DNA of 64,000 bases from Karalla daura (GCA_029224185.1 CM055206.1:16315547-16379546), one strand, 5' to 3'; counted from the stretch's first letter, positions 48,110-58,170 are shown. Translations and numbers: made by a program. Notes: generated by a model from the sequence alone, not told the origin.

Positions 48110-48245
48110 TTGATTAATCAATTTGAGGAAATGGCAAAAGATCCTTGAAATGTATTTATTTGGTTTTTGCGATCTTAAAAGACATAACATTTTATTGGTG
48201 ATCGAATGCAAAATGTCTGATGCATTTATGGTGAGTAATTGAGAG
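48110..48245. repeat. 130-bp local duplicate, right copy
   Basis: Partner of 47225-47360, about 885 bp away and diverged by indels. Confidence 0.7.
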
Positions 48246-48613
48246 TAAGAGTAAATCACCTCTTGATCTTCATTTCATGAAATATGAGGCAAACACCCAT
48301 CATATGCCAATTCTTTCTTTATTGATAAGTAGGAAATAGTCACAGAAATGTAAGGATCGTTCAAACAGCATCACAATTTCATTTGCCTTTTTATTCTAGC
48401 ATTGTTACATCTCAGATACCATGATAGGATTAAAAGAAAGTACCATGTATCCCCTAATTTCCCCACAATTTCCCCACAGTGTTGCTGCACTAAATTGAAT
48501 GATTTGTTTTAAAATGAAAAAAGGGAAACTGGCAAATAAACCATCATCAACATTTTTTCCAAAGCACTGAGAATTCTCAGCACTGAAGCCATGAAGAAGA
48601 CTTTCTCAGGCTT

Positions 48614-49498
48614 TCACTGTTGAACACACAGGTACTCAGGGATGCCACAGTTGCCTGTGTTGAGATTTCCTTTGAGGACATTGAGACCAGCCTTCTTGAA
48701 CTCTTCCACCAGAGCTGAATTGAGGAGCAGGCTGACAGCCCTGATGGGGCAGTCACCCTTGCGTTGCTTGAACCACAGGTACACCGGATTGCCTCCGGTC
48801 CCCTCATTGAGGTTGACACTCAGGGATCTGTAACCTTGCTGCTGACACGCCTGATATTCTTTATCATTGGTGGAGATTTTCACATCAGTGATTGCAATCT
48901 TGCGGTCAGTGGACTGCCGGTACCAGATGAAGACAAAGGCTCCTCCTGCACCCCGATTGGTATCTTCATCCATGCGGATGTAACCCTCCTGACACAGGTC
49001 ACAGTCCACACCGTAGGAATCAGTGACGTAGAGATCACTGATGTAGGTCCTCTTCTCCCTCTTCACCCAGGCATGAATCCAGTCCCCACCAGCCCTACGG
49101 TTCAGATCACAGGCCAGCCTCTCCCAGCCAAAGCCAAACTTCCTGGCTTCATTTTGGGGGTTGGTGGTGACAGTCATGTCCACAATGGCAGTATCATACT
49201 CTGTGGACCCCCTGAAGTACCACAGGTACAATACATCACTGTCACATATGCCAGCATTCAGGTTTTTTTCGATCTGAACGTAGCCTGCCTGTCTCAAACC
49301 AGCTGCCATTTCATCATTGAATGTCACCTGAACCCTGGTGACTGCTGCTGAACAGCCTTTTTTGTACCAAATGAAGACAGTGTTTCCTCCTGCCCCTGCA
49401 TTCAGATCAACATTGATTTTCTTGTAGCCTTGAGCCTGGAGCTTCTGCTCCTCTGTGTCAGTAGTGGACACATCAATGTCGGTGATGTATGTAGACAT
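48614..49498 (-). CDS. Tandem MABP-like double beta-prism protein, copy 11 (inverted)
   Basis: The 294-residue product has six intact repeats. Unusual changes are N131D, C140W and Q142H in repeat 3, a repeat nearly invariant in the other copies, and I202 in place of V at the start of repeat 5. The tail is shortened to G-N-C-G-I-P-E-Y. Exon 2 starts at 49507, the intron is 49508-49662 and exon 1 runs upstream from 49663. The TATA box reads TTTATATA at 49760-49767, and the poly(A) signal reads TTTATT at 48318-48323. It lies about 4.1 kb upstream of copy 10 in the same orientation. Confidence 0.85.
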   Translation of the reverse strand: MSTYITDIDVSTTDTEEQKLQAQGYKKINVDLNAGAGGNTVFIWYKKGCSAAVTRVQVTFNDEMAAGLRQAGYVQIEKNLNAGICDSDVLYLWYFRGSTEYDTAIVDMTVTTNPQNEARKFGFGWERLACDLNRRAGGDWIHAWVKREKRTYISDLYVTDSYGVDCDLCQEGYIRMDEDTNRGAGGAFVFIWYRQSTDRKIAITDVKISTNDKEYQACQQQGYRSLSVNLNEGTGGNPVYLWFKQRKGDCPIRAVSLLLNSALVEEFKKAGLNVLKGNLNTGNCGIPEYLCVQQ

Positions 49499-49759
49499 TG
49501 TCGGTACCTGCACACAAGACAATGAGTAAAACAGATTTGAATATAGATTAGCAGCTATTCAGGAGAGCTGTAGTACAATCTGTATGTGAAGTCTATCTCT
49601 GAACTAAGAGTGAAAAATGAAGAACTCCGTAGCAAGAAAATAATGCAATAACGAGCACTTACAAGTGAGTGGATGAATGAGTGAATGGGAGGTCGTGCGA
49701 CGTCTGTCGGTCTGCTAGTTGCTGCTGGATCCTGCTGTAGAGACCAACAGGAGGCTGCC

Positions 49760-49767
49760 TTTATATA
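49760..49767 (-). promoter_or_regulatory. TATA box of copy 11
   Basis: TTTATATA on the plus strand, followed on the minus strand by ggcagcct. Similarity to the copy 10 upstream region extends to about 49890, well short of the longer upstream homology shared by copies 1-9. Confidence 0.72.
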
Positions 49768-50329
49768 GAGGAAAGGCATGAAATGACATTGCATAATCAC
49801 AATAAGCCACTTCCAAAGAATTGTGAAACATGATCCAAAATCCACAACTAGTGTTAAATTTCACTGTGGGAGGAACAACCCTCATCACATCAAATCCTTA
49901 CACTCGTTTGGAGCAGCACCTTCATTTGAAGGAAATATGATTATGCATTAGTCTCAGAATCTGAGGACGAACAGTGTCAGTGATCAGCAGAAATATGCAC
50001 AGACAATATGAAGGTTTAGTAGCGAATACCTAAGTTGGAATAATAACTCATAATAAAGCAATTAAGATGAATGAATGAACAACTCAATCAATGAAGATTA
50101 TGAACTAATTCTTTTAGAGTTATTGAGCTGGATGGTAGATGGTAGAACAATAAGTGAGACAGCCTAGGTGTAAGAAGAAGAAGAGAAGGACCAAATTTGT
50201 ATTTGTTTTCCTTAATAAAAACTTCAAACTTCATGCAGTTGTAGCATAGTTGAAACGTGATTGTGATTTCATCGCTGTGTGTTTGTCTGTGCATGAAATA
50301 ACAGAAAAACACAATTGATTTCCACAGAC

Positions 50330-50700
50330 TTGACAAAGACACCTCGCTAACTAACTGATTGTGTGTGCACAGAAACAGCTTTCTGATCTTAATGTCCAAG
50401 CTTCAGTTCCCTTGAAAGATGGAAATGAAGTCTGTGCTTCAAAGTAAAATTCAGTGCTTTCTCAATGTTTTAATTCAATGACATGCAACTTGACTTGTCA
50501 GTACCTTTAAATTGTTAACCTGTAAATTGTTAAACTGTTATTGTGTGACTCCCAGTAAAGAGAAGAATGTGTGACTGTTGGAATATCCCACAGTCAGATG
50601 CTTTAAAAATCACATCAATCAAAGCCCCATCAAACCTGATTTAGACTTGGGCCAAGAAATGTTTCCTGGAGACTGGAGAGTTTCTTGGAAGAGTGCTCTT
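50330..50700. repeat. Diverged tandem duplicate, left copy
   Basis: It shares agaaacagct, ctgatctt, caagcttcag, aaagatggaaatgaa and ccaagaaatgtttcctgg in the same order with 51060-51390. The stretch between copy 11 and this block (49900-50330) holds no gene I recognise. Confidence 0.7.
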
Positions 50701-50784
50701 ATCTTTGCCTTCTGTTCCTGGTCTTGTTCCTGGTCTCTACTGTTCTGATACTATTACCAGGCTGCCTAGTGGCCATGTTGACCT

Positions 50785-50787
<3 letters not shown>

Positions 50788-50835
<48 letters not shown>

Positions 50836-50862
50836 TACACACACACACACACACACATACAT
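50788..50862. repeat. (AC)n microsatellite
   Basis: Dinucleotide run of about 75 bp with two atac interruptions. Confidence 0.95.
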
Positions 50863-51059
50863 GACCTGACTTACTCCAGATTTGACTCTTAAAAGCAAAA
50901 TAAGAAAAAAGAAAGAGAAATAGTTTAGTAACGAGGGAATAGAAAGGAATAGAAAATTGTCTTTTGATTGATTTGTGTTTTTCTGTTTGTATTCATCAAA
51001 CAAAGCCATTTTCACCTCCATCGATTTTCCATAGATTTCCATAGTCTTCACAAAGATAC

Positions 51060-51390
51060 CCCAATCTAACAGATCGTGTGTGTACATGAGTGTGCACAGA
51101 AACAGCTGTCTGATCTTCATGTTCAAGCTTCAGATCTCTGCAGCTTTGAACTGTAAAGATGGAAATGAAATCTGTGTTTCATCTTCCCAGTCAAAGTAAG
51201 ATTAAAAGTTGATTTCTTAATTCAGTATCACGCAGCTTCACTTATCAGAACCTTTAATGCGTGTTTTTGTGCCATTGGAGTGTCCAACTGTCACATGCGT
51301 AAAAAAAACATATCAATCAAAGGCTCGTTAAACCTGGTATTTGGTGAACCTGGGCCAAGAAATGTTTCCTGGCGACTGAGTCTCTTATTT
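51060..51390. repeat. Diverged tandem duplicate, right copy
   Basis: Partner of 50330-50700. The final part, gggccaagaaatgtttcctg, also recurs near 52970 and 54180, so it belongs to a repeat family local to this region. Confidence 0.7.
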
Positions 51391-51634
51391 TTGCTTTCTG
51401 TATGATTGGCGGTTCATGGTAAACAGCACAAGAGTGACTTACAAGGAAACTAACGTTTCCTGGACCATGTTTGCTAAGTCTGTATCAGGTTTTACAAGGA
51501 TTTGATTGACATGTTTTTTAGAGCCTCTGACTGTGTGAAGTGTCCGCATTGTTGCGGTAAAAAGAGGAATGAGTCACAATGCAAAGCCCTCCATTTATTG
51601 CTTATTGTCTCTGTGCCAAGAGGAGAAGATTGCA

Positions 51635-51855
51635 AAAATCATTGATGGTTGTTTTACCATCTTTCCTTTTTCTTTTTAAAACAACCAGATTCATTTTAGT
51701 ACAACAAAACTGTGGGGAATATCAGGGAATATATGGGGTACAATTGGGAAACAGTTGGGATATGATGAGTGTTTGTCTCATATTTAACACATAAACATAT
51801 CCGTGAAATATAATTCTAATCTAAGCACTGGTTGTTCGTTCTAATGAAGAACAAT
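51635..51855 (+). pseudogene. 3'-UTR relic of a further MABP-like gene
   Basis: The stretch follows the 3' UTR and flank of copies 8-10 in order. It starts with a ttaccat...cctttttctttttaaaaca block, then attttagtacaacaaaactg, tggggaatatcag, atatggggtac, atatgatgagtgtttgtctc, atatttaacacat, ccgtgaaatataa and ctaatgaagaacaa. No coding exon precedes it, so only the tail of a copy on the plus strand remains. Confidence 0.75.
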
Positions 51856-51980
51856 AACATAAAATACACAATATTCACTCTAAGGTCTAGAGGTGAGTTC
51901 GAGTCTCTAATTGACCTCAATGAATGTGTGAGGGTGCACTTACACTCAGTACCCCACTGAGGGTTCATAGAGATCCAAGA

Positions 51981-51983
51981 ACA

Positions 51984-52045
<62 letters not shown>

Positions 52046-52090
52046 CATGCACACACACACAGACGCACACACACACACGCACACACACAT

Positions 52091-52140
<50 letters not shown>
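51981..52140. repeat. (AC)n microsatellite, long
   Basis: About 160 bp of CA dinucleotides with a few cgc and tgc variants. Long open frames across it are artefacts. Confidence 0.97.
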
Positions 52141-52143
<3 letters not shown>

Positions 52144-52154
52144 ATTCAGTCTAA

Positions 52155-52265
52155 CACACACACTGTGTATTCCGTTTGCCTAAACTTGCATGTTTCTGGA
52201 CTGTGGAGGAAACTGCAGCACCCATAGAAATCTCATGGAGAGATGAACATGCAAATAATGCAAAA
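52155..52265 (-). repeat. Fish interspersed repeat fragment, reverse orientation
   Basis: It has acttgcatgtttctggactg, tggaggaaactgcag and gatgaacatgcaaat in the order of the common fish repeat. The repeat adjoins the (AC)n run. Confidence 0.55.
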
Positions 52266-52284
52266 ATGGAGACGCATTCTGCAG

Positions 52285-52560
52285 CACTGCCATAGATGTC
52301 CACAGGAGGGCAGGCTTAACCAGACATTTAGAGCACTGTGCACTGTCCGGCCCGAGAAGAAATGCCAACTGTGGTTGCAGTTTATGCATGTGAACACAGA
52401 TAACTTTGAACAAAAATGGGAAGAACAAACAACAAAGCACATATGTTAATATACAGACAACTGGTGAGAAGCAGAGGGCATCACAGAAGACACAGGATAA
52501 AGGACCCAGAGAAACCCAGATTAAAGAAAACATGGAACATACCCTTAAAATATCTAACAA
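52285..52560. repeat. Dispersed duplicate, left copy
   Basis: It shares atgtccacaggagggcaggc, agagaaacccagattaaaga and aaaacatggaaca, in the same order and orientation, with 57945-58170. Confidence 0.75.
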
Positions 52561-52679
52561 AACCATGGGAAAACAAAGTGTCATGAAGATCTAGCATCCT
52601 CTAAAAGGAGTCTTTAGGTTTGTGATGTTGCTCAAAAGGACTCATCTACAATGTACAATTCATCTTCAGAGTCCATGTC

Positions 52680-53110
52680 AGTGTCAGTGCTTTCTTATCT
52701 TTATTCAGCAACATGAAACTTCTCTTATTGATACCTTTGTTGTGTGTTTTTGTGTGTCTTTATCAGCAAAGATGAGTAGGGGAAGTTACAGGGAAACAAC
52801 TGAACCATGAAAAGTGCTGTTTTGGAGTGTCAGATGTTTTACAATGTTTTAAGAAGATAAGCAGAATACTTGTCAATCAGTCATCACTTGTCAGCCAAGT
52901 CCAACAGTCAGTGTTTGTTTTGAGGTTCAGACAATCAATGAACTTTATAAAACTGGTCAACCCGGGCAAAGAAATGTTTCCAGGGAACTTAGTGTGCCGG
53001 CTGAGACTCTCTAACCTGTCCTCAGGTGTGACTGTGAAGGTGACTGGTGGGGCTGAGTCCACAACCATTCATGGTCTCACAACTCTGTTATTTGTTTGTG
53101 CTCTCTTAAT
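52680..53110. repeat. Local repeat block, copy A
   Basis: This block recurs at 53880-54340 (B) and 56460-56830 (C). Shared landmarks are tttatcagcaaagatgagta, gtcaatcagtcatcacttgt, cagccaagtccaacagtca and ggtgactggtggggctgagt. Open frames in it are incidental. Confidence 0.8.
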
Positions 53111-53218
53111 CCTGAGGTAGGCATTAAGGACATTGAGGATCTTGCCTAAAGATCATCACTGGATGTTGTTGTTACTTGTTCTCACGTTGCGGCAGCATGT
53201 AAGATGCCCGCTGGGTCA

Positions 53219-53480
53219 GTGTACATGGAGAGGCACAACCAAGTGGCTGGAGCAGTGTACAGAAACATCTGTACCCTTCCATACTAACTAAAGAGCAGAA
53301 AAAGGCAGTGGTCATAGATGCAGTGATACCAGCTGATGCCAACATCAGAAAGAAGGAACACGAGCAGGCTGAAAAGTACCAAGGGTTGAAAGAACAGTTG
53401 GAACAGATGTAGAAGGTCATGGACTGTGTGGTCCCCATGGTAGTAGCAGCACTTGGGGCAGTGACCTCCAAAGAGGACCT
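53219..53480 (+). pseudogene. R4/Rex6-like non-LTR element, endonuclease C-terminal fragment (deletion 1)
   Basis: Translation gives VYMERHNQVAGAVYRNIC, then in another frame QKKAVVIDAVIPADANIRKK and KYQGLKEQLEQM. After a stop come VVPMVVAALGAV. These blocks, in this order, are typical of the C-terminal restriction-like endonuclease region of fish non-LTR elements of the R2/R4/Rex6 kind. The part between the first two blocks is missing and there is at least one stop. This is a dead fragment. The clade name is from memory of the motif order. Confidence 0.6.
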
Positions 53481-53554
53481 GAGCTTGAGAATAACACAGA
53501 CACCACCTCAGGACGGAGAGAAGGAGACTTCATGAATATCAATTTTGGATCACC

Positions 53555-53800
53555 ATTTCAGACGTTAAATTGTGCAATCCACCCACATGCTTCTACTAAG
53601 GGCAATACATTCCGACCAACCAAGCCAGTGGAACCAAACAACGTGTTTCACACACTGCCATTTTATGTTGCGCTTGCTTAAGTCACCACACTTTTGTCAA
53701 TCAGCAATGAGGAGCTTGTGGAGCAGTGGTGGCTTCACTATATTAATATCAATGACTTCTTAAGACTTCTTCAATATTTGAGAAAAACATATGACAGAAG
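53555..53800. repeat. Duplicated segment, left copy
   Basis: It shares gtgcaatccacccacatgct, gggcaatacattccgaccaa and agtggtggcttcactatatt with 56165-56385. Confidence 0.85.
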
Positions 53801-53879
53801 TGTGCTTTCAAAGACTTAAACAGCTTCAATGGCGTCCAGGATTCAGATCTCTATGATGAAGAAATGGACGTGAAAATGG

Positions 53880-54380
53880 TGCTTCATCTTCACGGTCCAT
53901 GTAAACACTTTCTTATCTTTATTCAGTAATATGAAACTTCTCTTATCAAAACCTTTGTTGTGTGTTTTTGTGTGTCTTTATCAGCAAAGATTAGTAGGGG
54001 AAGTTACAGGGAAACAACTGAACCATGAAATGTGGCATTTTGGAGTGTTAGATGTTTTGCAATGTTTTAAGAAGATAAGCAGAATACTTGTCAATCAGTC
54101 ATCACTTGTCAGCCAAGTCCAACAGTCAGTGTTTGTTTTGAGGTTCAGACAATCAATGAACTTTATAAAACTGGTCAACCCGGGCCAAGAAATGTTTCCA
54201 GGGAACTTAGTGAGCCGACTGAGACTCTCTGACCTGTCCACAGGTGTGACTGTGAAGGTGACTGGTGGGGCTGAGTCCACAGCCATATATGATCTCACAA
54301 CTATGGACAATATTTGTGCACTCATAAAACATGGTGATGCCCAGAGTTTTCCTGTACTTCTCTTACAGTCACTCAGCAGG
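53880..54380. repeat. Local repeat block, copy B
   Basis: Second copy of the block at 52680-53110. A 150-codon frame crosses it but has no protein features I recognise. Confidence 0.8.
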
Positions 54381-54410
54381 TAGTCATATCAAGTAAAACT
54401 AGAACTCTTT

Positions 54411-55571
54411 GGGCCTGATTTACCAAGATCCCAAATAAGGGGCGCTAAATTGCGTGCTCCTGGTAAGAATTTGCGTGCTTGATTTGCGTGCGTTTTGCGG
54501 GTGATTTACTAAAGGAATTTGCCGCAGTGACAACAGGTGCAAACAGCAGTATGTAAATGAGGAGTTTGCGCGCTGTCAGCCTTTCCATCATAGCGAGTGC
54601 AAAGGAAAGAGCAAGAATAAATATGATATCCAGGAGTTTGAAGCCCTTGTGGCTGAGGCAAACAGCCGCATCTGGCAGGAGAAAGTAAAAAGTTTGCTGC
54701 TCTCGATCACGGGCGATTGCGCAAGAGGTGCGAGCAGCGGCCAGTATGGCTCGTGCGCTCCGGTGGCACCGGTTCCCGCACACCGGGCAGCTGGTCAGCG
54801 CCGTGTCTGGACCAGCGATGGCCCCACAGTGACTGACTAGAGGAGTGGCCGCAGTGCAGGCAGTGGCCGGTTCTTCCATCGGCCTAAGAGCTGAGGGGCT
54901 GGAGGGACTGGAGGGACTGGAGGGACTGGTGGCACTGGAGCAGGCAGGAGAGAGAGGGAGGTGGAGGACCGGAGAGCGCAGGACCAGTGCGCACGCTGCG
55001 TAACAGTGCTGTTAATTATGTGTTTGGTGCAAAAAACAACCAAGAAAACAGAGCCACAGAGATGTCATATTGACAGGTTATTCTTGAAAAATATGTTTAA
55101 TCACGTTCGCCATACGTAACATCTTATTTCCCTGTATCCTTTCGCTTTTTTTTTAATGGAAATAAAACGCACCATAAACAGCTCACAGAAATTTATTCAG
55201 AATCAAAATTCGTTTTCTGCAGCCATTGTGCGTCAAACTGGGAGGTTTTGCACCTTCCTTTTAGACGTGTTAAATTTAGCCGCAAAAACAGTGACCGCAA
55301 TCGTTTCCGGGTTTAATAAATCGTTGTGCGTGTGCTAATATTTCCAATCTGTATATTCTCCTCCCAGGACTTTGCACGCACGAGCTGTAACGCCCCATAT
55401 TGCATATGCATTAAGGCCAAGGTACTAAATGGGCAGCGTGCGCTGTTTTCCTCACTTAGAGGACGCAATCCACCGTGCGCACCGTTAGTAAATCAGCTTG
55501 CACATTTTTTTGCGGGTGACAGCGAGTTTGCACACGATTTTATACACGCAAAGGTTTAGTAAATCAGGCCC
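54411..55571. mobile_element. DNA transposon with terminal inverted repeats (PIF/Harbinger-like, non-autonomous)
   Basis: The left end gggcctgatttaccaa matches the right end ttagtaaatcaggccc in inverted orientation with one mismatch. The 1.16-kb element interrupts the local repeat blocks, and its GC-richer interior differs from its surroundings. Subterminal ttgcgtgc and ttgcgggtga motifs recur at both ends. Inside is a short plus-strand stretch (54610-54720) that reads EFEALVAEANSRIWQEK, then a 10-bp minisatellite. No transposase is seen. Flanks ttt and taa do not give a clean target duplication. TIR style suggests Harbinger; hAT is possible. Confidence 0.65.
54900..54942. repeat. 10-bp minisatellite inside the DNA transposon
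   Basis: About four units of ggagggactg, the last one altered. Confidence 0.8.
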
Positions 55572-55684
55572 TAAATGTAGTAGCATTCCAACTTTGTCCA
55601 TCTATGTTTTGTTCCACTTGCTCACCAGGACACCCTGGTTCCCTAGTAACTGGCACTGACCTTGTTGACCCGGTCGACATCCAA

Positions 55685-55800
55685 ACCAGTATGACTCTGT
55701 TATTTGTTTGTGCCCTCCTATTCCTGAGGTAGGCCTCGCTGACATTAAGGATCTTGCCTAAAGATCCTCACTGGATGTTGTTGTTACTTGTTCTCACTGG
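55685..55800. repeat. Duplicated segment near the second retroelement fragment
   Basis: It matches 53085-53185: ttatttgtttgtgc, atcctgaggtaggc and cttgcctaaagatcctcact. It ends in gggattcgaacc, a reversed B-box-like string that marks a tRNA-derived repeat rather than a tRNA gene. Confidence 0.75.
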
Positions 55801-55814
55801 GATTCGAACCTCGG

Positions 55815-56165
55815 TTCCCCACGCTTCCTGTATCCAGGAAGAGGAGCAGACAACATGGAGGGACAAGCCTCTACACGGTGTATATCACCATCAAATTCAA
55901 GAAGTGGTTGACATCGAGAAGACCCACCAGTGGCTGGAAAGGGCTGTTCTTACAGGCAACACAGAGGCACTAATCATGGCAGCACAAGAACAGGCCCTAG
56001 GGACAAGAGCCATAGAGGCCAGGATCTACCAGAGCAGAACCGATCCAAGGTGCAGACTGTGCAAAGATGCCCCTGAAACAGTCCAGCACGTTGTCCAACA
56101 GTCCAACAGATGTAGAAGGTCATGGACTGTGTGGTCCCCCATGGTAGTAGAAGCACTTGGGGCAG
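55815..56165 (+). pseudogene. R4/Rex6-like non-LTR element fragment (deletion 2)
   Basis: An open frame gives EALIMAAQEQALGTRAIEAR, then DPRCRLCKDAPETVQHVV. This is the region before the endonuclease with its C-x2-C...H finger in R2/R4/Rex6-type elements. Sequence then jumps directly to the WSPMVVEALGAV end, so the endonuclease core is missing. This fragment keeps the part lost from 53219-53480 and lacks the part kept there. No reverse transcriptase is present. Confidence 0.65.
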
Positions 56166-56440
56166 TGTGCAATCCACCCACATGCTTCTACTAAGGGCAA
56201 TACATTCCGACCAACCAAGCCAGTGGAACCAAACAACGTGTTTCACACGCTGCCATTTCGTGTTGCGCTTGCTTAAGTCACCACACATTTGTCAATCAGC
56301 AATGAGGAGCTTGTGGAGCAGTGGTGGCTTCACTATATTAATATCAATGACTTCTTAAGACTTCTTCAATATTTGAGAAAAGCATATGACAGAAGTGTGC
56401 TTTCAAAGACTTAAACAGCTTCAATGACGTCCAGGATTCA
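56165..56440. repeat. Duplicated segment, right copy
   Basis: Partner of 53555-53800. The similarity runs on through tcaaagacttaaacagcttc into block C. Confidence 0.85.
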
Positions 56441-56459
56441 GATCGCTATGATGAAGAAA

Positions 56460-56830
56460 TGGACGTGAAAATGGTGCTTCATCTTCACGGTCCATGTAAA
56501 TACTCTCTTCATTCAGTAATATGAAACTTCTCTTATCAAAACCTTTGTTGTGTGTTTTTGTGTGTCTTTATCAGCAAAGATGAGTAGGGGAAGTTACAGG
56601 GAAACAACTGAACCATGAAATGTGGCATTTTGGAGTGTTAGATGTTTTGCAATGTTTTAAGAAGATAAGCAGAATACTTGTCAATCAGTCATCACTTGTC
56701 AGCCAAGTCCAACAGTCAATGCTTCCCGGGAACTTAGTGAGCCGGCTGAGACTGTCTAACCTGTCCACAGGTGTGACTGTGAAGGTGACTGGTGGGGCTG
56801 AGTCCACAACCATATATGATCTCACAACTA
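56460..56830. repeat. Local repeat block, copy C
   Basis: Third copy of the 52680-53110 block. It lacks about 60 bp in the middle relative to copy B, near 56720. Confidence 0.8.
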
Positions 56831-56839
56831 TTTTTTATC

Positions 56840-57900
56840 TAATTGTTAATGAGAACTGTAGCCTGTACTGTCATCTTCTTCTCTGAAAAGTTTAAGTTTG
56901 TTTCTTGGCTTTTATGTCCATGTGTTATTACCAGTCTGCGTTCTTGTCCACCACTACATGTTCTGATTTTAACCCTTACAATTTATATCATAAATAAAGC
57001 ATCCAGTGCTATTTGCAAAGTAAGAGTATGAATGAAAATAAGTAATGTTGTTTCAAACCTCCATGTTTCAGACTATAATGTAAATATTTTTTCATTTTCA
57101 TGTTGACCCTAAAATAGACCTGACCTGAGATAATACCTGTGAGTATTACACACACACCCATACACGTATATGTGATCTGAACTCCAGGCTCTCTGCTCTT
57201 AGAGGCAAAATAAAGAATCCAGTGATAGTTGTAAAGTAACTAGGGAATAGAAAGGATAAAGGACTGTCTTGATTTATGGTTTTTCAGTTTCTATGTATCA
57301 AACGAAGCCATTTTCATCTTCAGAAGCAAGTGTAGTTGAGCTGAAGACCTCTCTCCACTGTCTTTCCATCTGTGCTAATTTCATACTGATTGGTATAATC
57401 ATACTGATTGGTATGAGAAAAATAAAAGTAATAAACAGAGAACAACAGATGTTATGATAGTTCTATCAAGTGTTTCATTTTCGAGTCCTAATCAACATGT
57501 GGATATAGATGAGAACATACTGAGAGTTTACACTCAAAAGAAGTGATAAGTGAAACCATTATTGTGTGTTTTTGTATGTCTACCAGTGGAGAGAGGAATG
57601 TGTGATTGCTGGTACATCCAACAGTAAGATTTTTTTAACAGACAATATATATTGCAGTGGGGATATATGTGGGATAAATAAAGCAATAAATAAAGAAGGG
57701 GAAAAACGAAAAGGGAATTGGGCTGGGACGACTGGAAGAGAGCACAGTGGTGGTATCACTGGTGTCCGACCAAAAATACACACTCACACTCAGTACCGCA
57801 CTGAGGGTTCATAGAGATCAAGAACAATTCTTCATTCACAACCTGCTCAAACTGTTCCACAATCATGTCTGAGGATCTCTCTCTATCTTACTCTGAAGAG
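56840..57900. other. Intergenic stretch with no recognised gene
   Basis: AT-rich sequence. The part 57490-57640 (tgtgtttttgtatgtct, agagaggaatgtgtgat) resembles the repeat family around 50540-50600. No coding feature is seen. Confidence 0.5.
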
Positions 57901-57944
57901 ACCATCCATCCATCCCTATGTGGCCTACACACGGCACACAGATG

Positions 57945-58170
57945 TCCTGCCATTGATGTCCACAGGAGGGCAGGCTTTACCAGACATTTGGAGCACTGTG
58001 ACTACTATTACTATTACTATATGCATGTGAACACAGATACCCTAACCCTAACTTTGAACAAAAGAACACACATTTATATACACACAGCTGGTGAGAAGCA
58101 GAAGGCATCAGGCTGACACAGGATAAAGGACCCAGAGAAACCCAGATTAAAGAAAACATGGAACATCCAG
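57945..58170. repeat. Dispersed duplicate, right copy
   Basis: Partner of 52285-52560. The copy contains a short actattactattact insertion and two telomere-type repeats near 58040 that the left copy lacks. Confidence 0.75.

Noticed and set aside
51816..52161. Frames of alternating C-V or H-T residues
   Set aside because: Translation of a long (AC)n microsatellite.
53931..54383. 150-codon frame as a gene
   Set aside because: It lies within repeat block B. The other two block copies have stops or deletions in this frame, and no domain is recognisable.
54445..54879. 144-codon minus-strand frame with a hydrophobic stretch
   Set aside because: It lies inside the TIR-bounded transposon and spans its GC-rich interior. 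No transposase or other motif is recognisable.
55797..55815. tRNA gene suggested by gggattcgaacc
   Set aside because: Only a reversed B-box-like string is present, with no A box or cloverleaf; it belongs to a tRNA-derived repeat.
58039..58052. Interstitial telomere
   Set aside because: Only two telomere-type units, which can arise by chance; kept only as part of a low-interest finding.
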